From the NCBI GenBank assembly GCA_003136075.1, contig PNBP01000049.1, positions 3,155 through 8,782 on the forward strand: a stretch of 5,628 nt of DNA, given 5' to 3'. This document shows positions 1-4,724 of the stretch, piece after piece. The position numbers and the translations under genes were made by a program. A model generated the notes under the pieces. It did no database searches. It was given only the letters and a program-made list of their open reading frames with translations, and was not told where the DNA came from. How positions within the stretch are numbered: position 1 is the stretch's first letter; each line of letters opens with the position of its first letter. The stretch comes from Methanoregula sp. Lineage in GTDB: Archaea > Halobacteriota > Methanomicrobia > Methanomicrobiales > Methanospirillaceae.

Positions 1-410
1 GCAAATCTCCAGCGGTTAATCCCGTTCGTACCGGGAAGAACCTGTTTGTTTGCCATCATCACCACTTCTCCTGAACTCCCATAGGTCTTACTAATATAGA
101 TCGGTGTTTTCTCCGGCAGGTTCGTAGTCCCGGAAATAACCAGCAGATCCCCAACGTTTTTGTCACTTGGGGGATCGATCGTTATGAACGGGGTAAAAAG
201 ATCCGGTGCCGGTGTGGGCCGTGCAATCGTTGTCATTGCCGTAACTGTCATGCCAGCGGCAGGGTTTTCGCTTTGCTTATCACTTGTGGCGGTCATCTGG
301 TCCTGCGGATTTGGCGTGGATTCCAGACAACCGGCGCTCACAAGAATCGTGATGACGATGAGCAGGGCGAAGCAGATGAGCACGGGACCTGATTTCTGAT
401 AGGTTTTCAT
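1..410 (-). CDS. Secreted lipoprotein of the surface-repeat family, C-terminus cut by window edge
   Basis: The minus strand is open from an ATG at 410-408 to the window edge with no stop, giving 136 complete codons. Residues 1-27 form a signal peptide with a hydrophobic core (about residues 9-25) ending in a lipobox, L-V-S-A-G-C, so Cys28 is the likely lipid-modified residue. This predicts a membrane-anchored protein facing outside. Residues 29-72 are a low-complexity Thr/Pro/Ala linker. From about residue 75 it enters the same repeat module as its two right-hand neighbours, with PFITIDPPSDKNVGD then GTTNLPEKTP. The start is fixed by AGGAG five bases upstream (416-420). The gene lies 193 bp downstream of the 396-aa paralogue on the same strand. 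The function is unknown; a surface or adhesion role is only inferred from the lipobox and the repeats. The number of repeats beyond position 1 cannot be known here. Confidence 0.85.
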   Translation of the reverse strand, partial: MKTYQKSGPVLICFALLIVITILVSAGCLESTPNPQDQMTATSDKQSENPAAGMTVTAMTTIARPTPAPDLFTPFITIDPPSDKNVGDLLVISGTTNLPEKTPIYISKTYGSSGEVVMMANKQVLPGTNGINRWRF

Positions 411-421
411 GGTTTCTCCTG
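404..421 (-). repeat. 18-bp start-site block, copy A (ribosome site plus start codon)
   Basis: An 18-bp stretch identical to 1788-1805. Read on the minus strand it contains AGGAG, the spacer AAACC, and the ATG with the following AAAA. It sets the start of the lipoprotein gene and shows that translation signals were copied along with the genes in this array. Confidence 0.8.
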
Positions 422-603
422 AACTTGTTTCGCACGTTTTTCTCTCTCCATAAGGAGGAGAGCAGGTAGCGAATCTTTTCCCGGATAATGACAGACAGGA
501 ACAGTTTCGATGACCCTTTTTTTAATCGTTGCGTGGATTTTTGCTGTTTAACCCTGGTTCCGGAAAAAATTGAGGGATGTCTTCTCGTGGTATGCATAAC
601 GAC
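411..603 (-). other. Intergenic spacer between lipoprotein and 396-aa surface gene
   Basis: This 193-bp gap has no credible gene. An open frame runs through it (597-280) but it is Arg/His-rich, and its last part overlaps the lipoprotein gene in another frame. The gap holds an oligo-T run on the minus strand (564-569), a weak 6-bp inverted repeat (444-449 with 457-462), and the AGGAG ribosome site at 416-420. I see no clear TATA box, so whether the lipoprotein has its own promoter or is read from upstream is open. Confidence 0.5.
564..569 (-). terminator. Possible oligo-T terminator after the 396-aa gene
   Basis: Six consecutive T on the minus strand lie 35 bp past the TAG of the 396-aa gene. 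Archaeal termination often needs only such a T tract. The run is short and has no hairpin, so termination would be partial at best. Confidence 0.25.
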
Positions 604-1794
604 CTATTTCACGATAAACAGGATGGACCCGGTCACCTCATAGTCTTCAGCGGAGACAACCAGGATATGCTCTCCCGGGGTGAGACCTTTTGTTGCAAGA
701 ACAACTGAGAAGAGGTTGCCCGATGAGGAACCTTTGAGCGCCGATAATGTTGCAGCAAGTTCCGGGTGCTCATAATCGGTACTGGATGCCGGAATCACCA
801 ATACCCTGAACTTAGATCCGGCAGGCACATTTGTAGTTCCGGTTACGGTCAGGGGATCTCCTGGGGTTACATCACTGATCGGATTGATGAAGACACTTGT
901 CACAGGACTCTTACTGTTGGCATGGCTTGTGCCGGTTGTACCTGGGATAATGTTGAACATCGCTGAGCCGGTATACGTCCCTCCGGTACCGGCAGTATCG
1001 CCGTTCCCATCCGAGACAAATACGATATGTTCGTCAGGGGGAAGGAGCCGGGTATCAAGGGCCACCGAGAAGTGGTTGTCCACACCGGAGCCTTTGACAA
1101 CTTTTGTAACTGCTGCATTCTCCGGGTTCTGGTAATCGCCAGCTATACGAACACCATCCGGCGATACAGGGATAACTTTTACGATGAGATCCGTGCCAAC
1201 CGGCAGGCTGGTTTTACCGGCCACGACAAGCAGATCTCCGGTGGTTGTGTCAGGTATGGGATCGATGAGGATACCGCCTGCGACAGCGTTATCTGAAAGT
1301 CCGGATGGGCCGGCAGTGGTTCCTGTCCCGGATGCCGGGTGGACAGTAAATGTTGTTGTGCTAAAAGGACTGCCGGTGGAGAAATCGCCCTTACTTGTGT
1401 CTCCGGTAAATAGCGATACATTTACGAGGTATTCTTTTGGCTGGAAGGTCGAAAGGTCTACATCCGCAGACCAGGCATTCGTATCCCCGGAACTACGGGT
1501 GACCGCCACAGTCCCGGTAGCCCCGGTAAATAACCCGCTTTGTACGCCGGTCTGTGGATCTGTTGCTGTAGGTTCAAAGGATGCCGGGTAGACCTGAAAA
1601 AGAATTTCCGTTCCTGCCGGGAGGTTCGTTGTCCCGGTGATGGTGAATTTGTCGCCGACGTTCTTATCGCTCAACGGGTCAACCGAGATAAACGGTTTTG
1701 CAACCGAAAATCCGGTGACCATGCCGACGCATAATACGCCGACGATAATACCGGCAGCGAGAATGCTGCCGTACATGAGGGTCTTGTTTTTCAT
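604..1794 (-). CDS. Secreted or membrane-anchored surface protein with three repeat modules
   Basis: A 396-aa protein. Residues 1-30 are a Lys-led hydrophobic leader (core about 8-28, ending MVTGFS) that would act as signal peptide or N-terminal anchor. There is no lipobox. Three modules of about 100-120 residues follow, beginning near residues 34, 174 and 299. Each opens with a strand resembling F/I-I-x-(D/N)P-x-x-D-x-x-x-GD, then G-(T/K)-T-(N/S)-(L/V)P-(A/V)G. Each closes with a P-x-E-(Y/H) turn and a final hydrophobic strand, consistent with beta-sandwich repeats. Thr/Gly/Ser-rich linkers separate them (about 153-172 and 284-298). Such repeat proteins are common on Methanomicrobiales surfaces, but the function is unknown. 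The start is supported by AGGAG five bases upstream. The gene is 36 bp after the 294-aa paralogue, so the two are probably co-transcribed. Confidence is high for the gene and low for any specific role. Confidence 0.92.
   Translation of the reverse strand: MKNKTLMYGSILAAGIIVGVLCVGMVTGFSVAKPFISVDPLSDKNVGDKFTITGTTNLPAGTEILFQVYPASFEPTATDPQTGVQSGLFTGATGTVAVTRSSGDTNAWSADVDLSTFQPKEYLVNVSLFTGDTSKGDFSTGSPFSTTTFTVHPASGTGTTAGPSGLSDNAVAGGILIDPIPDTTTGDLLVVAGKTSLPVGTDLIVKVIPVSPDGVRIAGDYQNPENAAVTKVVKGSGVDNHFSVALDTRLLPPDEHIVFVSDGNGDTAGTGGTYTGSAMFNIIPGTTGTSHANSKSPVTSVFINPISDVTPGDPLTVTGTTNVPAGSKFRVLVIPASSTDYEHPELAATLSALKGSSSGNLFSVVLATKGLTPGEHILVVSAEDYEVTGSILFIVK
1704..1730 (-). repeat. 27-bp identical leader-coding block, copy 1
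   Basis: These 27 bp are identical to 2625-2651. They encode the end of the leader peptide (VGMVTGFS) in the 396-aa protein. The mature domains have diverged much more, so this perfect identity suggests recent duplication or gene conversion of the leader. Confidence 0.85.
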
Positions 1795-1805
1795 GGTTTC
1801 TCCTG
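1788..1805 (-). repeat. 18-bp start-site block, copy B (ribosome site plus start codon)
   Basis: Identical to 404-421. On the minus strand it reads AGGAG, spacer AAACC, then ATG. It defines the start of the 396-aa gene. The 294-aa gene upstream does not have this block and uses a weaker GAGG four bases before its ATG. Confidence 0.8.
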
Positions 1806-1830
1806 GACTACCCGTTGTGTGAATACCTGC

Positions 1831-2715
1831 CTATTTCAGGGTGAAGTAGGCGGTTCCTGTCAGCTTATCAATCTCAATACTGCCTGAGTTTGGTTCTCCT
1901 TTCATTACACCCACGAGAACAACCCACTTCCCTGGTGCATATCCGCTCATATCAACGGCGAGCGATACCCGGTTCGACGTGCCATCCCCTTTCGTTACCG
2001 CGTTATTTGCCATGATACCTGTTGCGTTAAGGTCAAGGCCGGTCGGAGGTGTTCCCGTATCCGGCATGACCTCCCAGATCAGAGTGGTGCCTGCGGGAAG
2101 GCTGGTGGTTCCGGTGATGAGGAACTGCTCCCCGGCGGACGACCGGTTGCCGATTGCGTTTATGCGGATGTAATCGTCTTTGGTGATTGTTGGCTGAACC
2201 CGTGTGTCCGCTCCCAGGTAGGTGCCTTTCAGCGTGAAGGTGGCTGTCCCCTTGACAGTACCCGGCCGGTAATCTCCTTTTGCCAGGTCACCTATCATAT
2301 TGTTGACCGTTATTGTCTGCGGTCCGGGTTTCAAGCCGGAGGTATCGACAGGTGAGGAAAACCGGTTCACTCCGCCCGGACCTGTGGTCACGGCGGCATC
2401 TCCGCCTATGCCTACTCCGGTGCTGCCCACATCGACCATCAGGATCGTTCCTGCCGGAAGGTTTGTTGAACCCGTAACAATCAGGAGATCGCCGGTTATT
2501 TTGTCGGCTACCGGGTCAATCAGGATGTACTGGCCTGTATCCACGGGGGTGTTTCCCGTAGTGGCGGACTGGCTGCCAGTATTCGTCTTGCTCACCACGC
2601 CACCGGAAGCAGACGGGTTGATCCCCGAAAATCCGGTGACCATGCCGACGCTTATTATGGCGGCTATAATGACAGCAACAAGGATGCTGCTGTAGAGAAG
2701 GGTTTTCTGTTTCAT
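1831..2715 (-). CDS. Secreted or membrane-anchored surface protein with two repeat modules
   Basis: A 294-aa paralogue of the next gene downstream. Residues 1-30 are a Lys-led hydrophobic leader with the same ending, SVGMVTGFS. Residues 31-60 are a Ser/Thr/Gly linker. Two modules follow. The first (about 62-163) starts YILIDPVADKITGD and then GSTNLPAGT. The second (about 181-294) starts YIRINAIGN and then GTTSLPAGT. Both close on a similar strand, TATFTLK in the first and TAYFTLK in the second. There are no transmembrane segments after the leader and no Cys, so the protein is extracellular if exported. It is the first gene of the array, with a TATA-like box and a perfect inverted repeat immediately upstream. 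The ribosome site is GAGG close to the ATG. The exact function is unknown. The Thr-rich repeats suggest a cell-envelope or adhesion role by inference only. Confidence 0.92.
   Translation of the reverse strand: MKQKTLLYSSILVAVIIAAIISVGMVTGFSGINPSASGGVVSKTNTGSQSATTGNTPVDTGQYILIDPVADKITGDLLIVTGSTNLPAGTILMVDVGSTGVGIGGDAAVTTGPGGVNRFSSPVDTSGLKPGPQTITVNNMIGDLAKGDYRPGTVKGTATFTLKGTYLGADTRVQPTITKDDYIRINAIGNRSSAGEQFLITGTTSLPAGTTLIWEVMPDTGTPPTGLDLNATGIMANNAVTKGDGTSNRVSLAVDMSGYAPGKWVVLVGVMKGEPNSGSIEIDKLTGTAYFTLK
2625..2651 (-). repeat. 27-bp identical leader-coding block, copy 2
   Basis: The partner of 1704-1730, encoding VGMVTGFS in the leader of the 294-aa protein, with no difference over 27 bp. Confidence 0.85.
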
Positions 2716-2723
2716 AGTGCCTC

Positions 2724-2743
2724 ATGCACAATTTATTGTGCAT
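2724..2743 (-). promoter_or_regulatory. Perfect inverted repeat, candidate operator of the surface-protein operon
   Basis: ATGCACAA, a 4-base spacer TTTA, then TTGTGCAT: two perfect 8-bp arms nine bases upstream of the ATG of the 294-aa gene. A TATA-like box lies just upstream (2748-2754), so the expected transcription start falls inside the palindrome. That is a typical repressor position in archaea. It could alternatively form a hairpin at the 5' end of the mRNA close to the ribosome site. No regulator is assigned. Confidence 0.5.
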
Positions 2744-2747
2744 AGTG

Positions 2748-2754
2748 TATAAAC
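2748..2754 (-). promoter_or_regulatory. TATA-like box of the surface-protein operon
   Basis: On the minus strand GTTTATA is preceded by an A-rich stretch (CCAAAAA) that could serve as the TFB-recognition element. Archaeal initiation about 25 bases downstream would place the start near 2725, giving a leader of about 10 bases before the ATG at 2715. Confidence 0.5.
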
Positions 2755-2831
2755 TTTTTGGCATAATGCAAAAAGTGTTTTGCAAAAACGGGAATATTCT
2801 AACTGATAGAAATAAAATTTACGAAAGAAGG

Positions 2832-2853
2832 AAAAAAGAGCCCGTATAGGGCT
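2832..2853 (-). terminator. Hairpin plus T6, terminator of the 130-aa membrane protein transcript
   Basis: AGCCC and GGGCT (2839-2843 and 2849-2853) form a perfect 5-bp stem with loop GTATA on the plus strand. On the minus strand the stem is followed by CTTTTTT (2838-2832). It lies downstream of the 130-aa gene and upstream of the surface-protein promoter, insulating the two. On the plus strand it is followed by ATTTTTC, so it may work both ways. Confidence 0.5.
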
Positions 2854-2978
2854 TATTTTTCATTGGGATTCAGACTCTCGTATTCCCGGGCACTGCGATG
2901 AAAGATAGATGATAACCAGAGATCCCGTTCGTTTCCCTGCTGCTTAATCGGACCGGTTATCCTGTTCGCGGCACGGAG

Positions 2979-2988
2979 AAAAATAAAA
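2979..2988 (-). terminator. Oligo-T tract just past the 130-aa gene
   Basis: On the minus strand TTTTATTTTT begins five bases after the TAA of the 130-aa gene. This is a typical hairpin-free archaeal termination signal. With the hairpin 140 bp further on, the gene seems to have two successive terminators. Confidence 0.4.
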
Positions 2989-2992
2989 GGAT

Positions 2993-3385
2993 TTACTTGT
3001 CCTCATCTTTTTCGTCTGGTTTTCGTTTTATCACATACCACACCCCTGCAAATCCGGAGATGATTGCGATGATCACTATCATAAGAGAAACCGGATCGAT
3101 CGAGAACCCGATCGTTCGCGGACCTGACGCCATTTCCCCCTTTGGAGCAGGAACTGACGTATCGGATATCCTGACCTCAACGCGGATGGGTGTGGGTGTG
3201 ATCTCATACCGGGACGGCAGGGTATGATTTGCGATGTCGGCGCCGGTCACGTTAAACTCAGTAATTGTGACAATCGGACCTGCCTGTCGTTCGCTGTCAG
3301 GAACTGCGGCGCTGATTACCGGCACAGCCAGGCACATCACCACCAGTGATACGAGAATGAAAAGAAATGTTGAATTTGTTCTCAT
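2993..3385 (-). CDS. Small type I membrane protein, function unknown
   Basis: A 130-aa protein. Residues 1-26 form a signal peptide (MRTNST start, hydrophobic core, ending VISA-A). Residues 27-97 are an extracellular part with two glycosylation sequons, N-V-T at 45 and N-H-T at 53. Residues 98-119 are one transmembrane helix (IDPVSLMIVIIAIISGFAG...), followed by basic KRK and an acidic tail DEKDEDK inside the cell. I chose the ATG at 3385 over a TTG 24 bases upstream because it puts the charged N-terminus directly before the hydrophobic core and has GTGAT five bases before it. It stands alone, with the remnant of the small-peptide gene upstream and terminators downstream. I do not recognise the family. 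The layout suits a small surface or accessory membrane subunit, but there is no direct evidence for a partner. Confidence 0.8.
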   Translation of the reverse strand: MRTNSTFLFILVSLVVMCLAVPVISAAVPDSERQAGPIVTITEFNVTGADIANHTLPSRYEITPTPIRVEVRISDTSVPAPKGEMASGPRTIGFSIDPVSLMIVIIAIISGFAGVWYVIKRKPDEKDEDK

Positions 3386-3390
3386 GCGAA

Positions 3391-3654
3391 TCACATCCGA
3401 TAATAGCAATCTTGTACCGGTCTGACCAAGAGGTTTGTGGTCGGAAAAAACAGAGGTGATGGGTTAAGACTGTGAAAACACTTTTCATCTGTAATAATCC
3501 CAACCACCTGCTGCGCCATCACCGGGTCCACTACCCGGGCCAGCACCACCCCGGCCATTGAGATGAACAGGATCCAGAACACTCTCTTCACCTGCTCGTT
3601 CTTCCAGAACGTATCGATCGCCGCACTCGTATCCGGTTCGGTGATTGAATTAAT
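3391..3654 (-). pseudogene. Decayed copy 1 of a small hydrophobic peptide gene
   Basis: This minus-strand frame encodes a segment matching the small ORF at 4642-4475: AAIDTFWKNEQVKRV, a hydrophobic stretch FWILFISMAGVVLARVV, then DPVMAQQVVGIIT. By my hand count 30 of 40 aligned residues are identical. The frame is open from the TGA at 3684-3682 but has no ATG, GTG or TTG before the GTG at 3591, which lies inside the conserved segment. The other copy stops soon after GIIT, but this one reads on for about 30 unrelated residues to 3391. Loss of both start and stop argues for a pseudogene. An ATT start at 3654 behind GGAG is possible but rare. It retains a full-length transmembrane-like segment. 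It sits 11 bp past the coiled-coil membrane protein gene, so it may still be transcribed with it. Confidence 0.55.
3445..3450 (-). terminator. Possible oligo-T terminator of the regulator operon
   Basis: Six T on the minus strand inside the read-through tail of the decayed copy, between the regulator operon and the 130-aa gene. No hairpin is visible. Confidence 0.25.
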
Positions 3655-3665
3655 TCCTTGCTCCG

Positions 3666-4076
3666 TTAATCCGACACCTTTTCAAGGATGCGCTCAATGT
3701 TTTCCAGTTTCTTCTCAATACGTTCCATTTTCCCGGTCATAACCGCAATAGCATCGCAGGTATTTTCCCGTTCAGCCTTCTGCGCTGCAAGCGTGTCCAG
3801 TTTTGCGAGCATCTGATCCAGGTACTTCTCGATCCATGTCTTGATCGAGGTCGCTGCCATGGTGATCAGGACTATGACAATGACCAAGAGGAACGCCTGC
3901 ACTAGGACCCCCCCGAGGGACCCGATCATCATACCAAGCCCGTTGCTTGCCTGGTAATCATTGGGCCGGAATATTGCCACAAGAATGGCAATGAGAAAAA
4001 GTCCTGCGAACAATCCCGTTAGTATAATCACACTCTTTGTCAACCAATGAAATTCTCGGATTGTTTTGAAATCCAT
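3666..4076 (-). CDS. Two-helix membrane protein with C-terminal coiled coil, partner of the adjacent regulator
   Basis: A 136-aa protein. Residues 1-14 are an amphipathic N-terminus. Transmembrane helix 1 spans about 15-37 and helix 2 about 54-76, joined by a short Gly/Asn-rich loop that includes NGLGMMIGSLGG. Residues 78-135 are strongly helical and charged with heptad-like spacing (LDQMLAKLDTLAAQ; MERIEKKLENIERILEKV), predicting a cytoplasmic coiled coil that would dimerise or bind another helical protein. One Cys is at 107. Translation is coupled to the winged-helix gene: only 3 bp separate stop and ATG, and the ribosome site (GGAGATGAT) lies inside the regulator's last codons. A membrane anchor or sensor controlling the DNA-binding partner is the natural inference, but the family is not one I can name. 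Confidence 0.85.
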   Translation of the reverse strand: MDFKTIREFHWLTKSVIILTGLFAGLFLIAILVAIFRPNDYQASNGLGMMIGSLGGVLVQAFLLVIVIVLITMAATSIKTWIEKYLDQMLAKLDTLAAQKAERENTCDAIAVMTGKMERIEKKLENIERILEKVSD

Positions 4077-4079
4077 CTT

Positions 4080-4382
4080 TTAATCATCTCCAATTTTTTT
4101 GATAAGATTCAGGTTCAATAACAGCTCAAAGGGCACCGCCCTGTAATACCGTTTAAGGTACGGTGGCTCTTCGGCAACGCGGTTGGTCCCGGTAACGAGC
4201 CCGACCCTTTCGAACTGTTTTAAGTAAATGTTCACAAGTGGCCGTGAGATCCCGACCTCTTCTGAGATCTCCCGCGCAAATTTCTCTTCGTTGATGATCG
4301 CTTTGAGAATGTTGAGCCTTTGCTCATTCCCGAGAAAACCCAGAAGTTTTGCCAATTCAGGGACTGAAGACGGACTGAGCAT
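4080..4382 (-). CDS. ArsR-like winged-helix transcriptional regulator
   Basis: A 100-aa DNA-binding protein. Residues 8-32 are a helix starting PELAKLLGFLGNEQRLNILKA, the typical opening of ArsR/MarR-like winged helices. Residues 34-64 are the helix-turn-helix, with KFAREISEEVGIS then RPLVNIYLKQFERVGLV as recognition helix. Residues 63-84 are the wing, TGTNRVAEEPPYLKRYYRAVPF. The C-terminus 85-100 is a short helix. There are no Cys or clustered His, so a metal-sensing role is unlikely. I chose the ATG at 4382 because the domain begins at once and the reading frame upstream has no homology-like content, overlaps the small ORF in another frame, and spans a T8 tract. A TATA-like box 30 bp upstream implies a nearly leaderless mRNA. 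It probably represses itself through the inverted repeat at 4387-4410 (inference). Its partner is the membrane protein directly downstream. Confidence 0.88.
   Translation of the reverse strand: MLSPSSVPELAKLLGFLGNEQRLNILKAIINEEKFAREISEEVGISRPLVNIYLKQFERVGLVTGTNRVAEEPPYLKRYYRAVPFELLLNLNLIKKIGDD
4084..4091 (-). promoter_or_regulatory. Ribosome site of the membrane protein, inside the regulator's 3' end
   Basis: On the minus strand GGAGATGA, close to the archaeal consensus GGAGGTGA, overlaps the codons for the last residues of the regulator (IGDD). It fixes the ATG at 4076 and indicates translational coupling of the two genes. Confidence 0.65.
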
Positions 4383-4386
4383 GCTT

Positions 4387-4410
4387 ATGTGTTTAATTAT
4401 TTTTACACAT
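4387..4410 (-). promoter_or_regulatory. Inverted repeat between TATA box and regulator start, candidate autoregulatory operator
   Basis: ATGTGT (4387-4392) and ACACAT (4405-4410) are perfect 6-bp arms around an AT-rich 12-bp spacer. They occupy the interval from the TATA-like box to the ATG of the winged-helix gene and would cover the transcription start. The centre-to-centre spacing of 18 bp is near two helical turns, suiting a dimeric winged-helix protein. Confidence 0.4.
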
Positions 4411-4411
4411 G

Positions 4412-4417
4412 ATAAAT
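4412..4417 (-). promoter_or_regulatory. TATA-like box of the regulator operon
   Basis: On the minus strand AAAAAATTTATC gives an AATTTAT element about 30 bases before the ATG at 4382. Initiation about 25 bases on would leave only about five bases of leader. A second candidate, AATTAATATC at 4424-4433, would give a longer leader. Confidence 0.4.
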
Positions 4418-4434
4418 TTTTTGATATTAATTGG

Positions 4435-4442
4435 AAAAAAAA
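4435..4442 (-). terminator. T8 tract after the small hydrophobic ORF
   Basis: Eight T in a row on the minus strand, 33 bp past the TGA of the small ORF and upstream of the regulator promoter. This is long enough to act as an archaeal terminator, and it argues that the regulator has its own promoter. Confidence 0.45.
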
Positions 4443-4474
4443 GCGATTGGGAATTTTTTCTATGCATCTTTTAG

Positions 4475-4642
4475 TCACGGATTGAAACCCGTAATAATCC
4501 CCACCACTCGCTGCGCCGTCACCGGGTTCACAACCCTGGCCATCGCCACAAACAGTGTCCAAACCACTCTCTTCACTTGCTCGTTCTTCCCAAATGCCTT
4601 GATCGCCGCATCCGCTTTCATCACCCGCCGGCTCAGTTTCAT
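4475..4642 (-). CDS. Small hydrophobic peptide ORF, copy 2, possibly degenerate
   Basis: 55 codons from the ATG at 4642, or 48 from an in-frame ATG at 4621, too short for common gene-calling cut-offs. The product has a basic start (MKLSRRVMKADAAI), the conserved KNEQVKRV, a short hydrophobic run (VVWTLFVAMA), then RVVNPVTAQRVVGIITG and a TGA soon after. It matches the copy at 3654-3391, but five residues are missing from the hydrophobic core (after MA). The matching DNA there is bounded by GCC repeats, so a 15-bp slippage deletion is likely. This leaves the helix too short to cross a membrane comfortably. No strong ribosome site is visible. At the N-terminus, another frame (HDETEPAGDES) matches copy 1 (SITEPDTS) better, hinting at a frameshift. 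It could be a live small protein or a pseudogene. Confidence 0.4.
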   Translation of the reverse strand: MKLSRRVMKADAAIKAFGKNEQVKRVVWTLFVAMARVVNPVTAQRVVGIITGFNP

Positions 4643-4676
4643 CGTGATTGAGGAATTCGAAAAGCCGGAATCTGGG

Positions 4677-4683
4677 TAATATT
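4677..4683. promoter_or_regulatory. TAATATT element, possible shared promoter of divergent genes
   Basis: AATATT is self-complementary and lies 42-47 bp before the plus-strand ATG at 4725 and about 35-40 bp before the minus-strand ATG at 4642. It could act as a TATA element in either direction. On the plus strand initiation would fall near 4707. No ribosome site precedes the plus-strand gene. Confidence 0.3.
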
Positions 4684-4692
4684 GACCGATAA
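4681..4692 (+). repeat. 12-bp direct repeat, copy 1
   Basis: ATTGACCGATAA, 33 bp before the ATG of the 105-aa gene and overlapping the TATA-like element. It is repeated exactly at 5617-5628. Confidence 0.6.
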
Positions 4693-4724
4693 CAACTTGC
4701 GATCATCGTACCTACTTACCTCTC

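Noticed and set aside
444..462. CTCTCC/GGAGAG hairpin upstream of the lipoprotein gene, considered as a terminator
   Set aside because: On the minus strand it is followed by A, not T. The 6-bp stem in a purine/pyrimidine-rich stretch is weak.
280..597. A 105-codon minus-strand frame over the spacer and the lipoprotein start
   Set aside because: It is Arg/His-rich, has no ribosome site and overlaps the lipoprotein gene in another frame. The lipoprotein frame has a signal peptide, lipobox and family repeat.
766..1822. Several plus-strand frames opposite the 396-aa surface gene
   Set aside because: All are shadows of a Thr/Val/Gly-rich coding strand. The minus-strand frame has repeats, leader and ribosome site.
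3386..3409. An upstream TTG start for the 130-aa membrane protein
   Set aside because: The TTG at 3409 would add eight residues before the signal peptide. The ATG at 3385 gives a normal signal peptide and has GTGAT at a suitable distance.
4383..4706. A 108-residue N-terminal extension of the winged-helix regulator
   Set aside because: The extension is in frame, but it crosses a T8 tract, a TATA-like box and the small hydrophobic ORF in another frame. Its sequence is acidic/Cys-rich and unlike a folded domain. The DNA-binding domain starts cleanly at the ATG at 4382.
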